Origin: Raoultibacter massiliensis
GTDB taxonomy: Bacteria; Actinomycetota; Coriobacteriia; Coriobacteriales; Eggerthellaceae
Direction of reading: 5' to 3'
Length of the DNA stretch: 64,000 nt
NCBI RefSeq assembly: GCF_900199545.1
Contig: NZ_LT962671.1
Location: forward strand, 1,886,340 to 1,950,339
A program made the translations under genes and the position numbers. This document shows, in pieces, positions 52,904 through 61,163 of this stretch. The notes below the pieces were generated by a model that saw nothing but the letters and a program-made list of their open reading frames with translations, did not search any database and had not been told where the DNA came from. How positions within the stretch are numbered: position 1 is the stretch's first letter; each line of letters starts with the position of its first letter.

Positions 52904-53881
52904 TCAGCCAAACGGGTTTGCCGCAGACATCGGGTCAAGAGCGATGATGGCCTGGGAAACAACCTGGTCGAGCGTTTTTTCGCAACGGGCAAGCGTACGC
53001 ATGCGCTCCCATTCGCCTCTTTCATCCAAACGATTCCGAGCGGCTATGCCGCCGCAAACCCGCTCGGCTGTTCGGCGAACCTCTTCATCGCTTACATCGA
53101 TGCCCCAATGCTCGGCCATCAGCTCAAGAGCCTCGCCTTCGGCGGCGATGCGCGATCCTTCGGCCGCAAACGAAGCCTCAAGGTCGCTTTCGGTCCAACC
53201 CAACTCGGCAAGCTTGCCCCCCTTCGTCTTTCCTTCGACCGCAAGCTTCCGTTCGAAATCGGCGCGAACCCCCGCAACTGCTCGGCCGATCGATTTGCGG
53301 CTCGCCCCGCCGACCAAACGCCCGGCGAGAACGGCGACGCATCGGGCGCGCTTCGCCTCATCCAGTCGCCGTCTCCGATCTTCCTCCATCTGCTCGCGAA
53401 CGCTTGCGCGGAATTCGGCTACGGTCTTTGCGCGAGGTATGTTGACGGCCACCCATTCGTCGTCCGGTACCGGAATCTTGCGTTTCCTTACCTCGATAAC
53501 CCTGACATCGGCCTCCATGAACGACAATCGGGATCCGCCGTCGCCGCTGCCGACGGCGGGCATTTCGAAAGAGAACGATCGCCGCTCGCCCTCAGCCATG
53601 CCAATGATCCCCTCGACGAGCGGTGCCGGGAAAAACCCATCGTCCATGGTGATGGTTACCTCTCTGCCCCTAAACCCTTTCAGCAATTCGCCGTTTTCTT
53701 TCAGCGTTACAACGGCCCGAACCTTGTCATCGGCAGAGATCCCGCAACCTCCCGCCCGCCCATAAGTCGGTATTTTCCCGACTATCTCCCGCATGCGCTC
53801 CTCGACATCCGCATCGGACACGATTGCATCGGGAAGCGATATGCTAACCGGCTCGTACGTTGCCAACCTTGCGTGCCCCAT
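52904..53881 (-). CDS. Trigger-factor-like chaperone lacking the ribosome-binding domain
   Basis: 325 residues. Residues 20-135 resemble the trigger-factor FKBP-type domain (VSDADVEERMREIVGKIPTY, FPAPLVEGIIGMAEGERRSFSF, SFMEADVRVIEVRKRKIPVPDDEW). Residues 140-310 match the trigger-factor C-terminal arms (TVAEFRASVREQMEEDRRRRLDEA, LGWTESDLEASFAAEGSRIAAEG, GIDVSDEEVRRTAERV). The usual N-terminal domain with its GFRxGKxP ribosome contact is absent, so it is a specialised paralogue acting off the ribosome. It is the last gene after two SpoVA-like membrane proteins. Confidence 0.78.
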   Translation of the reverse strand: MGHARLATYEPVSISLPDAIVSDADVEERMREIVGKIPTYGRAGGCGISADDKVRAVVTLKENGELLKGFRGREVTITMDDGFFPAPLVEGIIGMAEGERRSFSFEMPAVGSGDGGSRLSFMEADVRVIEVRKRKIPVPDDEWVAVNIPRAKTVAEFRASVREQMEEDRRRRLDEAKRARCVAVLAGRLVGGASRKSIGRAVAGVRADFERKLAVEGKTKGGKLAELGWTESDLEASFAAEGSRIAAEGEALELMAEHWGIDVSDEEVRRTAERVCGGIAARNRLDERGEWERMRTLARCEKTLDQVVSQAIIALDPMSAANPFG

Positions 53882-53930
53882 GGCATCCCATCTCCAATCG
53901 CCATCGCGGCTCTTTTACGCCGCATCGCCT

Positions 53931-54317
53931 TTACAGATTATCTTCATCGCCCTCGGCCGCCTGCCCGTCGGCGCTTACCGGGTGCAATGCCCGATGGGCC
54001 GCCCCCGCTGCAAGGCCGATTGCGGCAACGGCGCAAAATATCGCGACTATGGTTATCAGCGGCACGGCGCTGCCTCCCCCCATGATGATGCCGACATCCT
54101 GGCATATGGTCGAACCGGCGGCGAATACCGTAATCACGATGCCCGCCTGCCCGAGGTTCGTCAACGCGGCAACGACACCCGTCGGCACTAAGAGCGCAGC
54201 GACCGTCTGCACGAGCAGAAACAGCGTGGGGCCGGGCACTTTCGGAAGAAGCTCGCTCACCAACTGGGTGCACAGGCAAATGCAGCCGCACACCAAAAAC
54301 GCTCCTACAAATTCCAT
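53931..54317 (-). CDS. SpoVAC/SpoVAEb-like membrane protein
   Basis: 128 residues with four hydrophobic segments. The layout FLVCGCICLCTQLVSELL, VPTGVVAALTNLGQAGIVIT and AAGSTICQDVGIIMG follows the SpoVAC/SpoVAEb family of spore dipicolinate-channel proteins (glycine-rich loop after the second helix). Similarity is judged by pattern only. AGGAGG precedes the ATG. It follows its paralogue by ten bases. These bacteria are not known to form spores, so the role must differ. Confidence 0.65.
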   Translation of the reverse strand: MEFVGAFLVCGCICLCTQLVSELLPKVPGPTLFLLVQTVAALLVPTGVVAALTNLGQAGIVITVFAAGSTICQDVGIIMGGGSAVPLITIVAIFCAVAAIGLAAGAAHRALHPVSADGQAAEGDEDNL

Positions 54318-54327
54318 ACCGGCCTCC

Positions 54328-54720
54328 TTAAGCGGCGAGCGCCGCCACCGCGCCGATTATGGCGGCGATAAGCGATCCAACGCCCAAAACGTATAGGAAC
54401 ACGCCAAGTCCGCGAACAATGCCTTTCCGGCAGCCGCCTTCAGCGCTTCCCTGCAGAAACATTCCCGCAACGGCAGACACGAGGCCGCTGAAGGGCATGG
54501 CGGCTCCTATCGCACCTGCCTTCTCGATTTTCTGATATACATTACCCACGTAGAGGGCACCGCCCACGACTCCCAAACTCAGCAGCGTCGCAGGCATCGC
54601 CCATGCCGAATCGTCGCCAAGCAGCATCCGCCAGAGAACAAACAGCACCTGGCTGAAAAGACCCAGGCAACCACCCACGAAAAACGCACCTGCCAGACGT
54701 TTTGCTATCCCCGTATCCAT
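54328..54720 (-). CDS. SpoVAC/SpoVAEb-like membrane protein
   Basis: 130 residues from ATG 54720 (AAGGAGGTG upstream). FFVGGCLGLFSQVLFVLWRMLL, IEKAGAIGAAMPFSGLVSAVAGMFLQG and GVFLYVLGVGSLIAAIIGAV match the SpoVAC/SpoVAEb pattern, including the GAxGAxMPxSG loop that corresponds to the GAGATVPITGF loop of spore proteins. Four membrane segments. First gene of the SpoVA-like pair and probably co-transcribed with the trigger-factor-like gene. Confidence 0.68.
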   Translation of the reverse strand: MDTGIAKRLAGAFFVGGCLGLFSQVLFVLWRMLLGDDSAWAMPATLLSLGVVGGALYVGNVYQKIEKAGAIGAAMPFSGLVSAVAGMFLQGSAEGGCRKGIVRGLGVFLYVLGVGSLIAAIIGAVAALAA

Positions 54721-54844
54721 TGGCACCTCCTTGCACTCATGTACACGTTGCCCTAACGGCCGAACCGAATGGTTTCGCGCCGTTCGAAATTCTCCGCTCT
54801 ATCCAAAACCGACCGCCCCGAGACCCTCGGCCCCGACCGTCGCC

Positions 54845-55177
54845 TCAGCCTTCCGAGGGACCATGCCGCAGCGTCTTTGCGAACGCGGCCGCATCAAGGG
54901 GCGCGACGCGTTCTTCGCAGTGCGCCGGCGCCGCTCCCTTGGGCGGGCTCTCCTTCGCGCGGCCGCACGGCTCGGAACAAAGCAAGCCGGTGTAGCGGCA
55001 GCGAACGGTCGGCTGGGTTCGCACTTCAGGAAGGCGTCCTCCGCAAAAGGAGCATTCCGTCCTCGCCAGATTCCCATCCTCGAAAGCATTGGTCGCACCG
55101 CAATCGGGGCATTGCACGGGACGGCGCTTTCGCGGAGGATGACATCGCCCGCAGTACGGGTTGCATGTCAAACACAT
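54845..55177 (-). CDS. Cysteine-rich zinc-ribbon protein
   Basis: 110 residues. The first 50 hold MCLTCNPYCGRC, VQCPDCGATN and TECSFCGGR, enough for two zinc-binding knuckles; a further RYTGLLCSEPCGR follows. The tail is Pro/Ala-rich. GAGGTGA lies five bases before the ATG. Such small proteins often act as adaptors or nucleic-acid binders; no specific role can be given. It lies between a LuxR regulator and the SpoVA-like pair. Confidence 0.68.
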   Translation of the reverse strand: MCLTCNPYCGRCHPPRKRRPVQCPDCGATNAFEDGNLARTECSFCGGRLPEVRTQPTVRCRYTGLLCSEPCGRAKESPPKGAAPAHCEERVAPLDAAAFAKTLRHGPSEG

Positions 55178-55216
55178 GGAATCACCTCGCTTTTGCAGCT
55201 AAAGGCAAGCCCGAGG

Positions 55217-56689
55217 TCAGAGCCTCACGTGAGGCTCCTCTATTTCACGCTTGATCTGCATGCGCTCGTCCTGTACGCGATCGATGAGATCCTGCTGCGC
55301 CTCGATATCGAGCTTGCGATACACGTTATATGTATGAGATTTCACGGTATACACCGATATTCCCAGTTCACGCGCAATAACCGTCGCCGATCGGCCTCGC
55401 GATAACAGATGGAATATTTCGCATTCGCGCGGAGTAAGCCCCACGCTTTCGGCCACGTGCTCGCACGCTTTTCGCCACAGCCCCTGCCCGATGTGGTCGT
55501 CGGATAGCCCCTCGTCGGCTGCGGGCGACGGAGCAAACGGCATGGTAAGGGGATCGGCGCCATACGGAACCACAGCGATGCCGACCGACAGAAGCACCGT
55601 CAAAACGAGCGAGCTCGCAATCGCGTAAAACGAAGGAACCGCCAGAGCGAATATCAGATCGAGCACGACCCCCACGCTCAAACCCAGATAAAAGGGCAAC
55701 GCGGTACGCGAATACAAATGGCAGCTCTGGGCTTCGAATTCGATTGCAAGTATGGACCTGTTGACAATGCGGGCGAGATCGCGCATGAACAACACCGTCA
55801 TCAAAACGACGACACACCCGACCGCCGCCGGTCCGGAAACGAAAGGCAGCGTAAGCAGCAAAGCCACGAGCAGCGGAAACGTGATCCTCTCAACGGGTCC
55901 AAGCAAAATCCACGACCCGCTTTTCGCCCTGATGACAAGCATCGATACAACAACGGCGCCCAAAACGCCCCACCCCGGCTCAAGCAGGGCTCCCGAAGCG
56001 GGAAACGAGCGGCCGATCGATTGGATGAGGCTTCCGATAACGACGCCGGTGATCGAGTAGGAAAGCGACGAACGCCAATCCAGATGCATGTTCTCGGAAG
56101 ATTCCCGCCTCGTCACGAACCGACCGGATTCGATACCCTGCGACATGGTCACGAAGAACACGGCCGACAGAAGCGGGGCGGCGATCAAGGCGACGAGCCG
56201 AGCGGTCGGCTCGAGGAAGGATACGGCAACCATGCCGGCACCCGCCACGGCAAACGCGATGATGAACGATGCCAGAAGCGTTTCTTTTTCCCTGTTCGCA
56301 ACGTATTCCGACCACACGGTGAGGAAAAGGGCCAGAGCAACGCCGGCAACCGCCCACACGATGCAGGACAGCGCAATGCTTGCGATGCCCGCCTGCTCCA
56401 TGAATGCAGAAACCCCGAAAGCCGAAGCCAGCACGAGGGCGGAGGGAAAAAGCAGCTTACGCGTGCCGATCTGCGAGAGCTTATCGCTGTAGCGCAGCAA
56501 TAACACCGTGCAAATCAAAAGCGCCGACAATCCCGCAAGAACCGGCACCCCGGAAAGCGAGCTTCCGTACGCAATGTCAACGAGCGCATCGCCGAAGAAC
56601 ACGATGTAGAACAGCGCGATGGCCATACCGTATCCTATCGCACCGAGCAATACATCCGAAGAAGGCCAGCGCCTCACGAAATCATTCAT
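55217..56689 (-). CDS. LuxR-family regulator with multi-pass membrane domain
   Basis: 490 residues from ATG 56689; in-frame starts further upstream lack ribosome-binding sites and would add a charged, non-membrane segment. About twelve hydrophobic segments precede a C-terminal HTH (VGLTPRECEIFHLLSRGRSATVIARELGISVYTVKSHTYNVYRKLDIEAQQDLIDRV). It lies among the minus-strand accessory genes and may control the molybdoenzyme/ferredoxin pair or the SpoVA-like operon. Confidence 0.88.
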   Translation of the reverse strand: MNDFVRRWPSSDVLLGAIGYGMAIALFYIVFFGDALVDIAYGSSLSGVPVLAGLSALLICTVLLLRYSDKLSQIGTRKLLFPSALVLASAFGVSAFMEQAGIASIALSCIVWAVAGVALALFLTVWSEYVANREKETLLASFIIAFAVAGAGMVAVSFLEPTARLVALIAAPLLSAVFFVTMSQGIESGRFVTRRESSENMHLDWRSSLSYSITGVVIGSLIQSIGRSFPASGALLEPGWGVLGAVVVSMLVIRAKSGSWILLGPVERITFPLLVALLLTLPFVSGPAAVGCVVVLMTVLFMRDLARIVNRSILAIEFEAQSCHLYSRTALPFYLGLSVGVVLDLIFALAVPSFYAIASSLVLTVLLSVGIAVVPYGADPLTMPFAPSPAADEGLSDDHIGQGLWRKACEHVAESVGLTPRECEIFHLLSRGRSATVIARELGISVYTVKSHTYNVYRKLDIEAQQDLIDRVQDERMQIKREIEEPHVRL

Positions 56690-56834
56690 CGCGCACCCGT
56701 CCAATCCCCCATAGAAAACGGCTTGCTCCCGTGCGGCACTCATCCTATGCCGCATAACCACGCTGCAGGTCAGAAGCCCAATATACAACTTAGTTCTTCA
56801 TGGCGCCATCCTTGCACACTCTCTGTCGCCAATG

Positions 56835-57245
56835 TCACGCTCGCGCCATTGCTTCGCGCGCATACGACTGCAGAACATCATGCACCCGCGTCGTCAGATC
56901 ATCGTCGGGAGTAGAATCCCGCACTTCGGCGGTGGCCGCTATGCGCTTCAGGGAAGCTACGGCCTTATCCCTATCGACAACTGTTTCATAGAAGGGACTC
57001 GTCCCCAAAACATGCGCATCGGCGGCATGCAGGCTGAAATACAGGCTTCCATCCTCAGTTTCGAGAAACTCGTACAGGTTGTCCTTCGCACCCGCGATCC
57101 GAATCCAGCTTATCTCGTTGAGGCACATCGGTTTCAACTCTCTATACTGGCTTTTGAGCAGCAGGGCGCCTTCCTCGTCTTTCACGTGGATAACGAATCT
57201 TTTATTAGCTCCCACCTGCGTGAGTTCAAACGTTCCGCTCTCCAT
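56835..57245 (-). CDS. DUF1508 (YegP-like) protein, two units
   Basis: 136 residues. Two tandem units can be aligned: FELTQVGANKRFVIHVKDEEGALLLKS and YEFLETEDGSLYFSLHAADAHVLGTS followed by DKAVASLKRIA. This is the beta-alpha pattern of DUF1508/YegP, whose biochemical role is unknown. GGAGG precedes the ATG. It is the third gene of a DUF1508 / zinc-ribbon / DUF1508 group. Confidence 0.72.
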   Translation of the reverse strand: MESGTFELTQVGANKRFVIHVKDEEGALLLKSQYRELKPMCLNEISWIRIAGAKDNLYEFLETEDGSLYFSLHAADAHVLGTSPFYETVVDRDKAVASLKRIAATAEVRDSTPDDDLTTRVHDVLQSYAREAMARA

Positions 57246-57293
57246 GGTTGCCTCCGTTCGATGTCTGTTGTTCCCCGTCGCCGTTTTCCCCGA

Positions 57294-57554
57294 CTATGAG
57301 AGAGGGGGCTTCGGGGCGCTCGGGGGATTCGGGGCGCTCGGCGCGGCCGGAGCATCGGGTGCTTTCGGCGCTGGACTCGCAGGCCCGCCCGGTCCAGCCG
57401 TCTTGTTGAGCTTCATGGGCGGGAATTTGTATCCGCACTCGGAGCACGCCTTCGCCGTCAACGGCTGGGATGCTCCGCATTCGGGGCAATCCTTCATCTT
57501 AGGACCCGCTGCTTCGGCGGCAGCGATTTCCGCCTGTGGTGGTCTGTAACACAT
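57294..57554 (-). CDS. Small zinc-ribbon protein with Pro/Ala-rich tail
   Basis: 86 residues. It starts MCYRPPQAEIAAAEAAG and has one zinc ribbon, DCPECGASQP...ACSECGYKF (CxxC-x11-CxxC), residues 23-42. The last 38 residues are Pro/Ala/Lys repeats (PAPKAPDAPAAPSAP). GGAGAC precedes the ATG. Function unknown; the placement between two DUF1508 genes suggests a shared complex. Confidence 0.68.
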   Translation of the reverse strand: MCYRPPQAEIAAAEAAGPKMKDCPECGASQPLTAKACSECGYKFPPMKLNKTAGPGGPASPAPKAPDAPAAPSAPNPPSAPKPPLS

Positions 57555-57612
57555 GGCACCCGTCTCCTTTGCTTTCCTGTCGCATCCGCCGATCTGATCC
57601 TACGGCGGCGGT

Positions 57613-57642
57613 GGTGGGCGCACAGAAACCTGCACGCCCACC
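57613..57642. terminator. Weak hairpin between DUF1508 and zinc-ribbon genes
   Basis: GGTGGGCG (57613-57620) pairs with CGCCCACC (57635-57642). No U run; it may only modulate transcript levels. Confidence 0.35.
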
Positions 57643-57645
57643 CTG

Positions 57646-58017
57646 TTATTCGCCGGTCTGGTCTTCGACCAGAGCGCCCTTCGCTGCCGCGATGATGGCA
57701 TCGCGAACCTTATCCATCTCGGCCTCGGTCTCGAACACCGCGCTGAACCCGAGAGGCGCGGCATCGCCGATACGACCCTGCTCCCCTTCGCGCGACGTAT
57801 GCTCTTCTCCGCGGATCGTGTAGCCGCCGTGCGGCCCCGCCATGGGCTGCAGGTGGTACTTCAGATCGTCGCCCCAGCTTCTCATGAGATCGACCTTGCG
57901 CTGCGCCATATCCTTCGTTGACGCAATGGCTCCCTTGAACAGGATGTCGCCCGCATCGTCGACGAGGTTGAAGCGGTACTTCGTACGTTCCTTTACCAGG
58001 ATGAACTTGCCGCTCAT
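57646..58017 (-). CDS. DUF1508 (YegP-like) protein
   Basis: 123 residues: KFILVKERTKYRFNLVDDAGDILFKG followed by STKDMAQRKVDLMRSWG is one clear DUF1508 unit. The second half (YHLQPMAGPHGGYTIRGEEH, FETEAEMDKVRDAIIAAAKG) is a diverged second unit. GAGGAG precedes the ATG. First gene of the DUF1508 / zinc-ribbon / DUF1508 cassette. Confidence 0.72.
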   Translation of the reverse strand: MSGKFILVKERTKYRFNLVDDAGDILFKGAIASTKDMAQRKVDLMRSWGDDLKYHLQPMAGPHGGYTIRGEEHTSREGEQGRIGDAAPLGFSAVFETEAEMDKVRDAIIAAAKGALVEDQTGE

Positions 58018-58081
58018 ACCGGCTCCTCTCTCTGTAGTCGGCCAAGGGCGGCCGTCCGCTTGACGCCCGCCCGCCTGCGTG

Positions 58082-58112
58082 CCTGCCGCGGCGGCGAAAC
58101 AGCCGCGGCAGG
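58082..58112 (-). terminator. Hairpin after the ferredoxin-like gene
   Basis: Perfect 11-bp GC-rich stem CCTGCCGCGGC (58082-58092) with 58102-58112 and a 9-nt loop, ten bases beyond the ferredoxin stop on the minus strand. No U tract, so partial termination is likely. Confidence 0.55.
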
Positions 58113-58122
58113 TTTCACGTTC

Positions 58123-58494
58123 CTAGTAGACTGCCTGCTTGCGTGGCTCGTCGTTCGTCTCGTTGAACAGGACCATCTTCTTTTTCGTCATCTTCTGCAT
58201 CAGCTCGTCAAGCGGTCCAACCGTGATGACGAGCGCCTGACAATGCAGCTCGCACAGAGCCTTCTTGCCCGCGGCGATCCGGTCTTTGCAGAAATCGCAA
58301 TGCTCGGCCGGGATGGGAACGTGATTCCATTCCCAATCGGTTTCGCTGTAGCGCCAAGGGCCGTTATCGGCGAGCTTTATGCCCCATTCGTCTTCAGCCA
58401 GATCGAACCGTTCTTTGCAGCTCACTTCGCAAGAATGGCAACCTGTGCAGTAGTCGTAGTCGATAAGCATGCCCATCGCCTTGTTGTCTGCCAT
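58123..58494 (-). CDS. Ferredoxin-like electron-transfer subunit, two [4Fe-4S] clusters
   Basis: 123 residues from ATG 58494 (GGTGAGG upstream). CTGCHSCEVSCK (CxxCxxCxxxC) and HCDFCKDRIAAGKKALCELHC (CxxC-x11-C-x3-C) supply eight cysteines for two cubane clusters. No signal peptide. It follows the molybdoenzyme gene by 26 bases and is its expected small subunit, as in pyrogallol transhydroxylase- and catechol-dehydroxylase-type pairs. Confidence 0.9.
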   Translation of the reverse strand: MADNKAMGMLIDYDYCTGCHSCEVSCKERFDLAEDEWGIKLADNGPWRYSETDWEWNHVPIPAEHCDFCKDRIAAGKKALCELHCQALVITVGPLDELMQKMTKKKMVLFNETNDEPRKQAVY

Positions 58495-58520
58495 GATCCT
58501 CACCCCTTTCCTTTCGGTCT

Positions 58521-60836
58521 CTAGCGCTCGAGGTATGCCGGCTTTTTATCCCATGCGTTGACCGGCCAGCCCTCTTCGAAATCGGGACCTCCCTCGGCCT
58601 TAGTCACGCCGCAGATCATGCACTTGAATGGCGATCCGAAGCCCATCTTGCCGTACAGTCCGTGCGGAACGAGCTGGTTGATGTTCGCGTCGAACACGCC
58701 GTAGGGGCCGAACCCCTTGTCGTCGGGACCCTTCTCGGGATACCACCAGGCATGCTTCGCCATGAGCGTTCCCTCTTTGACGATCGGCGTTGCGCGCACC
58801 CTCTGGCGGCACTTGCCGAACATGTTCTCGAGGTAAACCCAATCGCCATCGGCGAGACCCAAGCGCTCGAGGTCGGCGGGATTCATTTCGACCGTCGGCC
58901 ATGGATCAAGGTTGCGCAAGCGCTTGATATGACGCTGTTCGGAATGGAAGTAAGACCAAGAACGTGCACCGGTCGTCAGCACGAACGGGTACCTTTCAGC
59001 CAGATCGGGCGTGCTGACCGGGCTGTACGGAGGCTCTTCGTAATAGGGCATCGGATCGTCGCCCCAGTCGGCGAAGCGCTGGCAATACGCCTCCACCATG
59101 CCGGATTGCGTGCCGAAGCCGGGCTCGCCATTCCACGTCTGAAGACCGTAGGCGTACTTCTCGAACTCGTACGGAGGCGTCACGAATCCCAGTTCGGAAT
59201 CGCGGAGATCTTCCCACGTTCCTTCGACGCCGTAGCCGTTAAGTTCCCAGGTGAGGAACTCGTAGAGATCCTTCCAGGGGAATTTCGAGGGATTCAGCCT
59301 CCACCCGAGGTCGAGCATGATCTCGTCGTCCGATTTGCACTCGCCGACCTGGTTTCCCTTGACGCATGCCGCCACGAACAGCGTCAGCGCGCCATAATGC
59401 GTAGCAACAAGGCCGTCCTTTTCACCGGTTGAGGCCACAGGCAGGAACAGATCGCCGTAAGATGCGCACGAGGGCGTCATGGTAAGATCCGCGAACACGT
59501 TGAAATCGGGGCGATGCATGGCCTCATCGACCATTCGGGGATCTGCCGAGGGGCAGGCGATGGGATTCGAGCTCATGGTGAACGTCATCTTGATGGGATA
59601 CGGCTTATCGGTGCGTATCGCATCCATGGCGATGTCGCACTGCGTCGTCGAGCATGCCGTGGATACGCAGGGGTACTCGGCGGCGCCGAGGCGCTTGGCT
59701 TTGATATCGTCGTCAAGCTCTTCCCAGCCCCACCAAGAGGTGGGAGCCTCGCGGTCGGAACCGCCGAGCAAAACGCCGCCCGGCACGTCGAGATTGCCGG
59801 TGATCGCGCACATGAGCAGCACAAGGTGCGCGGTCTGGATGCCGTTGACCTTCTCGTCGACGGCAAGTCCCCAGGTCATGGAACCAGGCTTTTCGGTGGC
59901 CCAGTAACGAGCGGCATCGACGATGAGGTCTTCGGGAACACCCGTTATCGAAGATGCGAGCGACGGCGGATACTCGGCGCAGCGCTCGGCGAACTCCTTG
60001 AAACCGTACACCCAATTGTCGCAGAACTCGTGATCGTAGAGATCTTCGGAGATGATGACGTGGCACATCGCAAGGTAGAGGGCGGCGTCGGTGCCAGGGC
60101 GCAGCTGGAGGAAGTACTTTGCGCGCGTCGCGAGCCATGTAGCGCGCGGATCGACCACGATGAGCTCGGTTCCGCGCTTCATCATATCGACGAGCGCGTG
60201 GCCGAACAGACCGTCAGGATTGGAAACGAGCGGGTCCTTGCCGATGATGAGCGCGCATTTCGGCAGCACGTAGTTCGGATCGTCGTAGCGAAGCTCGGGA
60301 AACTCGGTCGCGTAGTCGAGCTCGGGGTATCCGGCACCGAGCACGTATACGCAAATCGAAGAACGCGGGCCGTAGCACGACCAACCATTGTGCGGGTAGT
60401 TGAAGTTCGGCGATTCGAAAGCCGAGAACGTGATCTTGGGAACGGTATGCCAAAGATCGCGGCCCGTGCCGATGAACGTCATGATCGATTCGGGTCCGTA
60501 CTCCTTTTGGATGCGGCGCGTTTCCTTCTCGATCATATCGTAGGCTTCATCCCACGTGATACGCTCCCATTTGCTGTTGTCTCCGCGATTCTTCGGATCG
60601 CGCTTCATGGGATAGATAATGCGCTCCGAGCTGTTGTTGTACGCCGGGAGCTCGAGGAACTTGATGGAGACGCGGCCTTGGGTGATCGGATTGGTCGGAT
60701 CGCCTTCGACATGATGAAGCACGTCGTCTTTGTAAAACAGACGGAGCCCCCATCCCACCGGATGCTCGCCCGGAGGCGACCACGCGCAAGTTCGCACGAC
60801 AGTATAGTCGCCCTCTTGCCACTTCCAATTGCTCAT
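58521..60836 (-). CDS. Molybdopterin oxidoreductase large subunit lacking the N-terminal [4Fe-4S] ligands
   Basis: 771 residues from ATG 60836 (AAAGGGG upstream). No Tat signal, so cytoplasmic. Where relatives have PGCHPVGCG and GRLCxRC, this protein has CAWSPPGEHPVGWG and QGRVSIKFLELP: only one of four cluster cysteines remains. The molybdopterin domains look intact (VDPRATWLATRAKYFLQLRPGTDAALYLAM, MTWGLAVDEKVNGIQT, TGARSWSYFHSEQRHIKRL). A large subunit without a cluster plus a small ferredoxin subunit is the plan of pyrogallol-phloroglucinol transhydroxylase and of some gut catechol dehydroxylases, so an aromatic substrate is possible. Confidence 0.88.
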   Translation of the reverse strand: MSNWKWQEGDYTVVRTCAWSPPGEHPVGWGLRLFYKDDVLHHVEGDPTNPITQGRVSIKFLELPAYNNSSERIIYPMKRDPKNRGDNSKWERITWDEAYDMIEKETRRIQKEYGPESIMTFIGTGRDLWHTVPKITFSAFESPNFNYPHNGWSCYGPRSSICVYVLGAGYPELDYATEFPELRYDDPNYVLPKCALIIGKDPLVSNPDGLFGHALVDMMKRGTELIVVDPRATWLATRAKYFLQLRPGTDAALYLAMCHVIISEDLYDHEFCDNWVYGFKEFAERCAEYPPSLASSITGVPEDLIVDAARYWATEKPGSMTWGLAVDEKVNGIQTAHLVLLMCAITGNLDVPGGVLLGGSDREAPTSWWGWEELDDDIKAKRLGAAEYPCVSTACSTTQCDIAMDAIRTDKPYPIKMTFTMSSNPIACPSADPRMVDEAMHRPDFNVFADLTMTPSCASYGDLFLPVASTGEKDGLVATHYGALTLFVAACVKGNQVGECKSDDEIMLDLGWRLNPSKFPWKDLYEFLTWELNGYGVEGTWEDLRDSELGFVTPPYEFEKYAYGLQTWNGEPGFGTQSGMVEAYCQRFADWGDDPMPYYEEPPYSPVSTPDLAERYPFVLTTGARSWSYFHSEQRHIKRLRNLDPWPTVEMNPADLERLGLADGDWVYLENMFGKCRQRVRATPIVKEGTLMAKHAWWYPEKGPDDKGFGPYGVFDANINQLVPHGLYGKMGFGSPFKCMICGVTKAEGGPDFEEGWPVNAWDKKPAYLER

Positions 60837-61040
60837 AGCATTTCCCCTTTCCATAAGGTGTCTGCTCACTTTTCGCAATGTCGGCGGCGTCCGCCGGGAG
60901 CTTCGCCCGTCTTGACCGTCTTGCCTTGCGCCGATCGGCATCCGAAAAGCACCTACCCGCATTAAAAGATCGGGATAGGCGAAAGGCTAGCTGCAGCCAG
61001 TACGGATTTCACTTGCGTCTCTGATCCCCATAGAATCAGA
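60837..61040. other. Intergenic region upstream of the molybdoenzyme gene
   Basis: About 200 bases with no gene; it should hold the molybdoenzyme promoter, but no convincing -35/-10 pair is visible. The IS200-type element begins at its right edge, so 60837-61163 is otherwise explained by that element's end. Confidence 0.35.
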
Positions 61041-61163
61041 ACCACCCGTGAAAACGGGTGGTTTGCTCTAGGGGTATAACCCCAAGGATTACCAGCCAGC
61101 GCCTAAAGACGCTGGCCTTCACTTGTGTTCAGGCCGTATAGCTTTTGACTCGCAACAAGCCAC

